DNA of 64,000 bases, taken from assembly GCA_018606805.1 (NCBI GenBank), contig JAGYWI010000004.1:152666-216665 (forward strand), given 5' to 3'. The stretch comes from Candidatus Magnetomicrobium cryptolimnococcus (GTDB lineage Bacteria; Nitrospirota; Thermodesulfovibrionia; Thermodesulfovibrionales; Magnetobacteriaceae). The position numbers and the translations under genes were made by a program. The notes under the pieces were generated by a model. That model saw only the letters and a list, made by a program, of their open reading frames with translations, was not told where the DNA came from and made no database searches. Below, in pieces: positions 8,401-15,030 of this stretch (the first letter of the stretch is position 1; each line of letters begins with the position of its first letter).

Positions 8401-10790
8401 TTACCAGCAGAAAACTCTATTTTAGGCACTTGAGGCGCCATTGCTATAGCATAGGTCGTTACATTTTGATTGCCAGATGCTGTCAGGTTAATATCGTTTA
8501 TTAAACCATAATAAGCAACAGCCGCTGAGTAGTAGCCACCGTTTTTAGTAGGCTCATCAGGGCAAAGTCCACGTATATCGCTAAAACCTGTTACTGTTTT
8601 TGGAAAGCAGCTACCATCATAAGTAACACCCGATTGACCTATATAGTGCAGACCGGCAACATCGGCTTCATTGGTTGAGATAGTATTTGCCAAAGTGGAT
8701 ACATTTAAGCTTTGAAATGTATCGCTAAATGTAGCAAAAGATGTCCCTGGCAGTTGATCGGTATCGTAGCTTGGTGTAATGTCGCTAAAAACCAGCATAA
8801 AGGGTTTTGAGCAGCTTGGAAAGTTTGATGCTGCGCTATCGTATGGACTTACCCAGCCCGGCAGAGGCAGTCCTAGTTTATTATCGTCTATAGATGAATC
8901 GGTTGAGCTATAGGTATATGCACTAGTTGCAGTTGTAGCACCTGAAAAATAGCGTAAGCCCTCGTACATCATCTCACCTATAGGATTACCCCATGAGCGA
9001 CACTGCCCTTCACTTAAGGCTTGGCTAGTTATCCAGCCACAGTTTTCATTATAGTAATAATTTGTGTAATCAAAGCCAGTAATTTTTATCTTATTTAATG
9101 TTGTAACTATACCGTTTGTAGCCCCTGTAAAAATTCCAGTACTAGAGTTAACCTCATCACTAAATGAGCTTATGTTTTTTCTAAGAACCCCACCAGAGGT
9201 ATTTTTATTATAAGAACCAGTAATCAATCCAAAATATATTTGGTCATCCTCACCATATTTTTGCAATATCCCTATAGGCTTATAAGTACCACTTGAATAA
9301 CTTTGGCACTCATCACCTAAAAACGAGGAATTACAAGCTTGCACCCGCACCGTATAATCAGTAATTTGTGAGCCTGTACCATAAAAATTATATGTAGACA
9401 TGGTAAGACCATTAAACGATCCAGACAGCACTCTTTGCCAGTTATTGCTGCTATCTGGTCCTTTCCACCATAGGTAGTAAGAATCTCCACCAGTCCTTTC
9501 CTCCATTCTAAAGGTAATTGTGTGGTTACCTGCCGCTAAATAGATATAGTTAGAACCACCATCAGAAGCCCAGTCTGTCGTATAAGATGACCTTTTAACG
9601 TGGGTACTACGACAGTAATTGCAAGCGTTTCTACAGTTGGTACCGGTAGTACCGCCACCACTACCGCTACAACTACCAGAACTCGTAAAGCTACAAAAAC
9701 TTTGACTGCTGTAGCTACTGCAATTACTGCATGAACTGTAGCCGTCGCCGCAAGTACCATGACCACCATACCAAAAAGAAGCTAACTGACCATCTACTAA
9801 AACCTCTACCGCATCGTCCCCATCCGCTGCAAAGGCATAATTACCAGCACTTGTTACCTTAAGATAACCCTCAAAAATTGCCAGATAGTGCTCATTTGAG
9901 CAATTTGTAACTGTTGTATATGGGTTTCCGGTACCTTTTATCCACGAAACATTACCAGAACCGCACAAATGCGATGAATTTGCATATAGATTTACAAGGT
10001 CTTCAAACTCTTGGTGATTATCTGGATGATCATCATATTCAAGCCCACTGCTGCTTTCCAACGATTCATCAGCAACGGGGCGTTCCTTTGAAACCCACCA
10101 CCAGATACGATTAGAGTTATTTGGCAGTACGCGCAGTAACGGATTATTAGCGCTTGAAAGCGAAATATTAGCAAAGAGGTGTCTCGTATTAGAACTTGGC
10201 AAATCAAGTGGTGTATAATCCCTTATATCGTAGCCATCATTTGTAGCGCCTGCATACTCTTTACCCCAGCCATGGGCGTCTTGTGGTAACCCTGTTCTTT
10301 CAAGGACTGTTTCTGAGGTAGTATCCGTAGAGCGGTAACCACCGTAGAGCACTTTTCTAATTGTATCAATTTTAGCCATAGTTACATAGTTTAAGAAATC
10401 CCCACTCCACTCACTTGCCCCTGAGCACATCTTTGATGCGTTAGCAGCCGAGGTTGGTACAAACTTATCTGTCTGATACGTGTAACACACATCGTTATCA
10501 AAATACCCATAGTAATCTATGGAGGATTTATAATGTGTATCAAGCGTACCATCGCCATCTAAGTCAGAGGCATCATTATATGCCTCGTAAAAGAGCTTAT
10601 GGTCTCTGCCCATAACGAGCATCAAAAGTGGCGGTACGCTTTGGGTTATAAAAGGCGGCGTTGAACAGTAATATTCCATATCACCAGCCGAGTAGGCATA
10701 CGCTGGCGTTTCACCGTATACAAATAGTGTGAATATTGTGGCAAGGATTACTAACCACATTATCCATTGTCTAAGTCTAAAACTTTTCAT
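5451..10790 (-). CDS. pilY1: PilY1-like type IV pilus tip/assembly protein with a PA14 domain
   Basis: About 1,779 residues. Start set at 10790, where GGAGG lies 7 bases upstream and a signal peptide follows (MKSFRLRQW...YAYSAG). The N-terminal region has calcium-type acidic loops (DASDLDGDGTLD). Residues about 300-445 look like a PA14 carbohydrate-binding domain (AGNYAFAADGDDAVEVLVDG and ITFRMEERTGGDSYYLWWKG), interrupted by a Ser/Gly/Cys-rich insert at about 343-397 with eight cysteines. A central part has VWA-like sequence (PFMLVFSDITPSYDTD). The C-terminal third is the PilY1 beta-propeller (YTSGNDGMLHAFKLG). PilY1 proteins sit at the pilus tip and act in adhesion and retraction control. 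First gene of the pilin operon. Confidence 0.9.
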   Translation of the reverse strand: MKSFRLRQWIMWLVILATIFTLFVYGETPAYAYSAGDMEYYCSTPPFITQSVPPLLMLVMGRDHKLFYEAYNDASDLDGDGTLDTHYKSSIDYYGYFDNDVCYTYQTDKFVPTSAANASKMCSGASEWSGDFLNYVTMAKIDTIRKVLYGGYRSTDTTSETVLERTGLPQDAHGWGKEYAGATNDGYDIRDYTPLDLPSSNTRHLFANISLSSANNPLLRVLPNNSNRIWWWVSKERPVADESLESSSGLEYDDHPDNHQEFEDLVNLYANSSHLCGSGNVSWIKGTGNPYTTVTNCSNEHYLAIFEGYLKVTSAGNYAFAADGDDAVEVLVDGQLASFWYGGHGTCGDGYSSCSNCSSYSSQSFCSFTSSGSCSGSGGGTTGTNCRNACNYCRSTHVKRSSYTTDWASDGGSNYIYLAAGNHTITFRMEERTGGDSYYLWWKGPDSSNNWQRVLSGSFNGLTMSTYNFYGTGSQITDYTVRVQACNSSFLGDECQSYSSGTYKPIGILQKYGEDDQIYFGLITGSYNKNTSGGVLRKNISSFSDEVNSSTGIFTGATNGIVTTLNKIKITGFDYTNYYYNENCGWITSQALSEGQCRSWGNPIGEMMYEGLRYFSGATTATSAYTYSSTDSSIDDNKLGLPLPGWVSPYDSAASNFPSCSKPFMLVFSDITPSYDTDQLPGTSFATFSDTFQSLNVSTLANTISTNEADVAGLHYIGQSGVTYDGSCFPKTVTGFSDIRGLCPDEPTKNGGYYSAAVAYYGLINDINLTASGNQNVTTYAIAMAPQVPKIEFSAGNQLITLVPFGKTVWNYSDITARGSFQPTNTIVDFYVESLGSSNGKFRVNFEDVEQGADHDMDAIVSYEYQVNSDIYNTFTVKLTTEYAGAGYIMHMGYILSGSTNDGTYLEVRDDTNNPSSDVDYFLDTPDGCGPNQGVSDTCWDDNQNLPLTHTRTFTPSSTSAANLLNDPLWYAAKWGSFSDSDVSGDAGYQIPDNTIEWDSDEDGDPDNYYYVTNALELETSLETALTNILKKASSGTSATILSEKAKKGANILQVAFYPEKNFSDVTIEWVGYLNNLWLYIAKDAENIREDTIEDDILNLVQDRIVEFDFVDNELVIKQWTDTDGDGIEDTQLANKTLDDVSTIWEAGYRLFNRLPASRTIYTHGSTLNTLTPFTVDNKVAFSSYMNGGSSNDIDDIIDYIRGMDITNDGSFTDTDYKRQTSYSTLRNRVVSIGGTTNTWKLGDIIYSTPVLEDYDTYAVVYTSGNDGMLHAFKLGKLSTSGLGANEVAKLINDNPSLELGDELWGFIPKHGLPYLRYLAEEDYCHLYYSDLHPYVYTSSTKQKILIGGMRLGGACGCESGGQACSVKSIATLPPPDTCSDPKDIATCIGLSSYYALNVTDGENPSLLWEFAHPELGFTYSGPAVIKRPGGTFIMVLSGPLTYKGESDQILKVFILKLNADSTIDTSFGTDGYLLVQPDNSLNNSFGGRLFTDGVDIDSDGYTDFVYFGYSRSPNGQIDDWSGGIVQVYTGSNDPNDWDYNTNYVNQAQQPITTKIEAAKCFDKKYYIYFGTGRYFFSTDNYGSTAQYDNIIGVPILCSSSITQNCLNKTVNSVHGSSNNICDKIDDPNQDSIGWHVPLCYDTDAPGCPTSSDYLKERVITDPTVTTASQGMVFVVSMMPSSDVCAYGGQSRVWALNCALGTSVFDESCAGYTVTDTTATLYLQLSTAAIYALSPDSGDFSVGGGIVSGFKIGSPPESGPPVPPYDESSGGSILHWIER

Positions 10791-10968
10791 ACATTTACCT
10801 CCATATAAAGCTATATCGTATATAATTATCACCTTTACGCTATTCATATTGTTATTATTAAGAGTCTTTAACCCCGCTTATAGTATTGCATGTTGTACGT
10901 GGAAAAATCGTGAATGGTTTTTAGAAATTTTTAAACAAATGTTTACAGTAAGCTTTTGATATTTTTTG

Positions 10969-10977
10969 TGTTATAAT
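10969..10977 (+). promoter_or_regulatory. Extended -10 promoter candidate for the DUF29 gene
   Basis: TGTTATAAT is a perfect extended -10 element (TGnTATAAT) with no good -35 at correct spacing. Transcription would start around 10984, essentially at the ATG at 10985, which would give a leaderless message. No Shine-Dalgarno precedes either candidate ATG. Confidence 0.45.
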
Positions 10978-10984
10978 AATGTTT

Positions 10985-11443
10985 ATGAAAACTAACAACA
11001 TAGCAGAGGAAAAATCACTTTATGATACCGATTTTTATGAGTGGGCTATTCATAATGCTAACCTGATAAAAGAAGGTAAACTTGATGAACTAGATTTAGA
11101 TAACATAGCAGAGGAATTAGAAAGTATGGGTAGAAGTGAAAAAAGGGAATTACGCAATAGATTAGCCGTGTTAATAATGCACTTACTCAAATGGCAATAC
11201 CAATCAAATAAACGCTCTGATAGTTGGGTGTTAACTATAAACACTCAAAGAACACGTATTAATTTATTACTTGAAGATAGTCCTAGTCTAAAATATAAGA
11301 TAAACATAGTAATAGAAAAAGCTTATGAACAGGCAAAACAAGATTTTGAAGATGAAACTGGCATTGATAAAGATATTTTACCTGCTACTTGCCCTTATAC
11401 ATTTAAACAAGTAATGGACCGCAAATTCAGACAAGGCGAGTAA
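10985..11443 (+). CDS. DUF29 family protein
   Basis: About 152 residues. The whole protein matches the DUF29 pattern: YDTDFYEWAIHNANLIKEG, LDLDNIAEELESMG, then RNRLAVLIMHLLKWQYQ, and a C-terminal CPYTF. The family is small, mostly helical and of unknown function, abundant in cyanobacteria and some Nitrospirota and often near mobile DNA. ATG 10985 is preferred to ATG 10979 because the likely promoter -10 ends at 10977. The gene stands alone, divergent from the pilin operon. Confidence 0.85.
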   Translation: MKTNNIAEEKSLYDTDFYEWAIHNANLIKEGKLDELDLDNIAEELESMGRSEKRELRNRLAVLIMHLLKWQYQSNKRSDSWVLTINTQRTRINLLLEDSPSLKYKINIVIEKAYEQAKQDFEDETGIDKDILPATCPYTFKQVMDRKFRQGE

Positions 11444-11554
11444 GTAAGAAGTACATCCCTTAATTTTAACTCAATAATAAAAAATTTTTCTTCATTTTTT
11501 TATAAAAATAATACTTAATCAAAATACAATAATATAATAAATATTTAACGCTAC

Positions 11555-11815
11555 TCACAACCCGCCTATTAGTTTATGAGTAGCAGCATAATAAAGCCGA
11601 TAAACATTACCTTCTTGTTTAAACACACACCTATATCCTATCCCTTATCAATAAAATTCCCAAAAATCACTTCCTTTGATTTTATGTATTTTTAGTGATT
11701 TATGTTTCGGGTTTTGCTGCATTAGCTGTATTTGCTTTTGGAACTTTTTCTTTATATTTTCCGATAGTTTATCTTATTGAGACCAAAATTTATGATGAAC
11801 TGCTATCTCTAACAT
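11555..11815 (-). pseudogene. Decayed RelE/ParE-like toxin gene
   Basis: Reading the minus strand from the ATG at 11815 gives MLEIAVHHKFWSQ, a TAA, DKLSENIKKKFQKQIQLMQQ, NPKHKSLKIHKIKGSDFWEF, then TGA TAA, then GYRCVFKQEGNVYRLYYA and THKLIGGL-stop. This is the outline of a RelE-superfamily mRNA endoribonuclease or gyrase toxin of about 87 residues. It carries three internal stops: a TAA, and a TGA TAA pair where about four residues do not fit the family. It overlaps the 3' end of the intact AbrB-type antitoxin gene by 26 bases, as expected of a toxin in a two-gene operon. Confidence 0.7.
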
Positions 11816-12077
11816 CAAGTTCTTTTAAAAAATCATCTATATTATATGTTATACTCTTCCCCTCTTTAAAATCCACTTCTGTCGCTTTTATAATATCCTG
11901 CACTTCTTCGCTCCAAAACCACTCTTGTGATTTCGGAACATAACCGACAGGCTTGAGAATTATCTTATCTTCTATAACATGTATATTTAGGTGATCTCCA
12001 GTTTTTATACCCAAACGCTCTCTTATCTCTTTAGGGATAGCTATCTGTCCTTCCGATGATACAGTTATTGCCTTCAT
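11790..12077 (-). CDS. AbrB/MazE-type antitoxin (SpoVT-AbrB domain)
   Basis: 95 residues. The first 50 form a swapped-hairpin AbrB domain: MKAITVSSEGQIAIPKEIRE, RLGIKTGDHLNIHVIEDK, IILKP. The acidic C-terminal tail (FKEGKSITYNIDDFLKELD) would bind the toxin. The gene is intact, while the toxin frame that follows is broken, so this is an antitoxin left without a working partner. Such proteins usually repress their own promoter. The short C-terminal RDSSSS overlaps the toxin start. Confidence 0.85.
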   Translation of the reverse strand: MKAITVSSEGQIAIPKEIRERLGIKTGDHLNIHVIEDKIILKPVGYVPKSQEWFWSEEVQDIIKATEVDFKEGKSITYNIDDFLKELDVRDSSSS

Positions 12078-12101
12078 ATGTTCATTATATGATAATTTTA
12101 G

Positions 12102-12596
12102 TCATAGAGTCAATCTTTCTTTACCTATTTGTACTTTGTTTTCTATATAAAACTTATTAACATAGCACTTATCAGCATTTTTAAGTATTACGTGAAAGAT
12201 ATTACAGATATTAGAGCTATAACTTAGGCGTTTTGGCAGATAAGTGTATTTTTTTTGTTTAATTGCAACATTAAAAAACTGTGCAATTTGCTTATATGAT
12301 TGTTGTTTAACAACCCGTCTAGTAAATATTTCATAGAGTGCATCTAAGGGTATGATTGTTATGGTTTTATCGCTGAACTGGGAGTTGAACGTGAACTTCA
12401 CTATACTTTCTACATCACAAATGAATGCAAGTTTTTCTTCAATGGATTTTATTTTTATTATTGGACTGGGAGTATCAGATATTACTTGTTTTTTTATATC
12501 TGAGATATGACACCGAATAGGGTTTTCCACGTTTAATTTTAAATATCTGTAATATGATAGCAAATCATTTATGTCTATAAATTCAAATTTAGCCAT
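12102..12596 (-). CDS. Hypothetical protein with a possible helix-turn-helix
   Basis: 164 residues, not recognised. The segment VKQQSYKQIAQFFNVAIKQK looks like a sigma-region-4 or HTH recognition motif, so DNA binding is possible. There is no signal peptide or membrane segment. The start at 12596 is immediately preceded by an 18-bp perfect palindrome, which suggests self-regulation. Base composition is very AT-rich, like its accessory neighbours. Function unknown. Confidence 0.55.
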   Translation of the reverse strand: MAKFEFIDINDLLSYYRYLKLNVENPIRCHISDIKKQVISDTPSPIIKIKSIEEKLAFICDVESIVKFTFNSQFSDKTITIIPLDALYEIFTRRVVKQQSYKQIAQFFNVAIKQKKYTYLPKRLSYSSNICNIFHVILKNADKCYVNKFYIENKVQIGKERLTL

Positions 12597-12602
12597 TCAA
12601 AA

Positions 12603-12653
12603 TATTAGCATATGCTAATAAAAAATATCAAGGATAAAATAGCATTAGCTAAT
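12603..12653. promoter_or_regulatory. Paired palindromic operator candidates
   Basis: TATTAGCATATGCTAATA (12603-12620) is a perfect 18-bp palindrome. ATTAGCTAAT (12644-12653) is a second palindrome with the same ATTAGC half-site, centres 37 bp apart. An ATATCAAGGAT direct repeat follows each of them. They lie just upstream of the start of the minus-strand gene at 12596, covering its ribosome-binding position. Confidence 0.5.
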
Positions 12654-12715
12654 ATTTTTACTAAAACAAATATCAAGGATTCATAAAAAATAAATAACTA
12701 CACAGATGGCAGGAT

Positions 12716-12812
12716 AAAAGTTTTAGGAAGTGCGTAGGCGCACTCCCGTAAGGGGTGCAGGGCGCCTACGCGCCTTTTTCTCGAAAAGGGGTTCCCCCGC
12801 CATTATTTCCTT
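12716..12812 (+). repeat. Dispersed GC-rich hairpin repeat, copy A
   Basis: Order of parts: AAAAGTTTTAGGAA, GTGCGTAGGCGCACTCCCGT, GGGTGCAGGGCGCC, CCTTTTTCTCGAAAAGGGG, TTCCCCCGCC. GTGCG-TAGG-CGCAC and CCTTTTTCTCGAAAAGG both form hairpins. Related copies occur elsewhere in the window. The rest of the 12597-12928 gene-free stretch holds the operator palindromes and a promoter candidate. Confidence 0.8.
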
Positions 12813-12819
12813 AAACTTA

Positions 12820-12849
12820 TTGCCTTTTTCATTACAGATCGGTTAGAAT
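12820..12849 (+). promoter_or_regulatory. Sigma-70-like promoter candidate for the wzm-wzt operon
   Basis: TTGCCT, 18-base spacer, TAGAAT, about 80 bases before the wzm start. Reasonable match to consensus but not exceptional in AT-rich DNA. Confidence 0.35.
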
Positions 12850-12928
12850 AGGGATATTTAGTGTCATGATTGCAGGGATTTTATCTCTTGTTATAATATA
12901 TATTAAGGGTTTAGTTTAGGGATAGCCG

Positions 12929-13735
12929 TTGTTTTTAAGAGTTGACCGTTTTATCGGAAATGTTGTAAAAAACAGATACATGTTAAAGAGCCTTGTTGTT
13001 AGGGATATGAAGGGGCGTTATGCTGGTTCTTTTATGGGAATATTTTGGTCGGTTATTCATCCGCTAATAATGTTTTTAACCTATAACTATGTGTTTACAT
13101 TGGTATTTAAGGCAAGATTAGGCCAACAGGCAGGGACAGATAACTTTGCGTTGTGGCTTTTGTGTGGCTTACTGCCGTGGATTTTCTTTTCCGATAGTAT
13201 CATGCGCTCGGCAAATGTTTTAATCACCAATAAGCCACTTATAACTAAAAGCATATTTCCGTCGGAGTTACTTACACTTGGTATTATCTTTTCTAATTTG
13301 ATTAATCATTTTATAATTTTTACAATCATACTAATAGCTATGTTAATTATGGATGCTGTCATTCATCCATACATACTGCTGCTACCACTGTACACATTTC
13401 CATTAATACTGATGACTACAGGCATAGGGTGGATGGTTTCAGGTATAAACGTCTTTTTTCGTGATATTGAGCAGGTTTTTGCTGTTTTAATTAACTTCCT
13501 ATTTTTTTATACCCCAATCCTTTATGAACCACAGATGCTCTCTAAAGAGCTGCAACCTATACTTAAGATAAACCCGCTCTTTTATGTTGTAAATGGTTAT
13601 AGGCATTGCATATTAGGCAGTGGAGGTATTGAATTTGTGAACCTTTCTATTATATATTTATTAGGAGGGGTTCTTTTCATTGCAGGTGGTATGATTTTTA
13701 AACGCTTAAAGCCTGAGTTTGCTGAACTATTATAA
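12929..13735 (+). CDS. wzm: ABC-2 type polysaccharide export permease (Wzm/TagG-like)
   Basis: 268 residues with about six membrane segments. The N-terminal stretch (SLVVRDMKGRYAGSFMGIFW, SVIHPLIMFLTYNYVF) is the hallmark of O-antigen, teichoic-acid or capsule export permeases of the ABC-2 group. It would form the inner-membrane channel for a lipid-linked polysaccharide. The TTG start at 12929 is preceded by AGGGA. The stop overlaps the start of the ATPase gene by one base (TAATG), showing tight coupling. Confidence 0.88.
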   Translation: MFLRVDRFIGNVVKNRYMLKSLVVRDMKGRYAGSFMGIFWSVIHPLIMFLTYNYVFTLVFKARLGQQAGTDNFALWLLCGLLPWIFFSDSIMRSANVLITNKPLITKSIFPSELLTLGIIFSNLINHFIIFTIILIAMLIMDAVIHPYILLLPLYTFPLILMTTGIGWMVSGINVFFRDIEQVFAVLINFLFFYTPILYEPQMLSKELQPILKINPLFYVVNGYRHCILGSGGIEFVNLSIIYLLGGVLFIAGGMIFKRLKPEFAELL

Positions 13736-15030
13736 TGGAAACCGTTTTATCGGTAAAAAATCTATCCAAGAAGTATAAAATATATGTAAATCCAACCGAT
13801 AGGCTAAAGGAGATATTTTATCCCGGTAAGTGCATATACCATAAGGAGTTTTGGGCTTTAAGGGATATTACCTTTGATGTAGAGCGCGGTGAGGCATTTG
13901 GCATTATTGGGCGAAATGGTTCAGGCAAAAGTACACTACTGCAAATAGTGTGTGGCATACTGCAAAAGACAGCGGGGGAGGTTCATGCTAATGGGCGCAT
14001 TTGCGCACTTTTGGAGCTGGGCGCTGGTTTTGACCCTGAGTTTACAGGCAGAAACAATGTATACATGAATGGTGCACTTATGGGGTTTACGCCGGCTGAA
14101 ATGCTTGAGCGTGTCCAAGACATTATCGAATTTGCTGAAATAGGCGACTTTATAGACCAACCAGTTAAATTTTACTCAAGTGGTATGTACGTGCGGCTGG
14201 CATTTTCCTGTGCCGTTAAGATGCAGCCAGATATACTCGTCATAGACGAGGCTTTGAGTGTTGGGGATGTCTTTTTTCAACAAAAGTGCTATAAACTAAT
14301 ACGCCAAATTATGGAAAGCGGTACTACCTGTATTTTTGTCTCCCACGACACCACCTCCATTATGAATTTGTGCAAACGGACAATGCTTCTTGTTGATGGC
14401 TGTATAGATTACGTAGGACCATCTCAAGGGGCTGTTAGCAGATACCTTAGTAGATACAAAAAGGCCGTTACCTTTGGAGCTGAGGTAATGGCAGAGCATG
14501 TTAAAATTGAAAACACGATATCCACTGGCATAGAAATAACTAAAAATAATATATTAAAACCAGACGGTATGCGTCATGGCGCTAACGGGATTGAAATCCA
14601 AGCCCTGCGTGTTAGCGATGAGTTTAATCGAGATACGCAGACCGTTCATATGCTAAAACCGCTGCACTTCGATTTACTCCTAAAGGCAAATGAGTATATC
14701 GAGGGGGGTTCCACAAATATACACATTTACGATAAACTAGGTAATAATGTATTTGCCTGCGGTAATCACTTACTTGGACAACGTTTGCCACCACTTAACG
14801 CAGGTGAGAAAATAGTGGTACGTATGACTGTTACGTTTAATGTGCGCCCGGCCGAGTACACATACGCTGTTGGCGTTGGTGAGCCATCAGGTAAAGGGCT
14901 GCATGACCGCCATGAAATGCTTGGACCTATATTAGTTATTGAAACTTTCAAGGGGCCTCCGCCATTTCACGGCATGGCAAAACTACCATTTGAGGTATCA
15001 TATAATAAGTTGAATGACAATGAAAACTAA
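13735..15030 (+). CDS. wzt: ABC polysaccharide exporter ATPase with Wzt carbohydrate-binding domain
   Basis: 431 residues. The nucleotide-binding domain occupies about 1-245: Walker A GRNGSGKST, signature YSSGMYVRLAFS, Walker B ILVIDEALS, switch His in VSHDT. The additional C-terminal region (about 265-425) has the layout of the Wzt C-terminal beta-sandwich (GIEIQALRVSDEFN, ADEY-type strands, VRMTVTFNVRPAEY). In O9a-like systems this domain reads the capped end of the glycan to be exported. That suggests a terminator-dependent polysaccharide. Partner of the permease upstream. Confidence 0.9.
   Translation: METVLSVKNLSKKYKIYVNPTDRLKEIFYPGKCIYHKEFWALRDITFDVERGEAFGIIGRNGSGKSTLLQIVCGILQKTAGEVHANGRICALLELGAGFDPEFTGRNNVYMNGALMGFTPAEMLERVQDIIEFAEIGDFIDQPVKFYSSGMYVRLAFSCAVKMQPDILVIDEALSVGDVFFQQKCYKLIRQIMESGTTCIFVSHDTTSIMNLCKRTMLLVDGCIDYVGPSQGAVSRYLSRYKKAVTFGAEVMAEHVKIENTISTGIEITKNNILKPDGMRHGANGIEIQALRVSDEFNRDTQTVHMLKPLHFDLLLKANEYIEGGSTNIHIYDKLGNNVFACGNHLLGQRLPPLNAGEKIVVRMTVTFNVRPAEYTYAVGVGEPSGKGLHDRHEMLGPILVIETFKGPPPFHGMAKLPFEVSYNKLNDNEN

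Noticed and set aside
9536-9769. Val/Ala-rich second frame on the pilY1 strand
   Set aside because: It is a frame-shifted reading of the Ser/Gly/Cys-rich insert of pilY1, whose own frame is continuous over more than 1,700 codons.
11695-11943. Plus-strand frame of 82 codons opposite the AbrB antitoxin
   Set aside because: It lies antisense to the clear AbrB domain and the toxin remnant and has no recognisable protein pattern.
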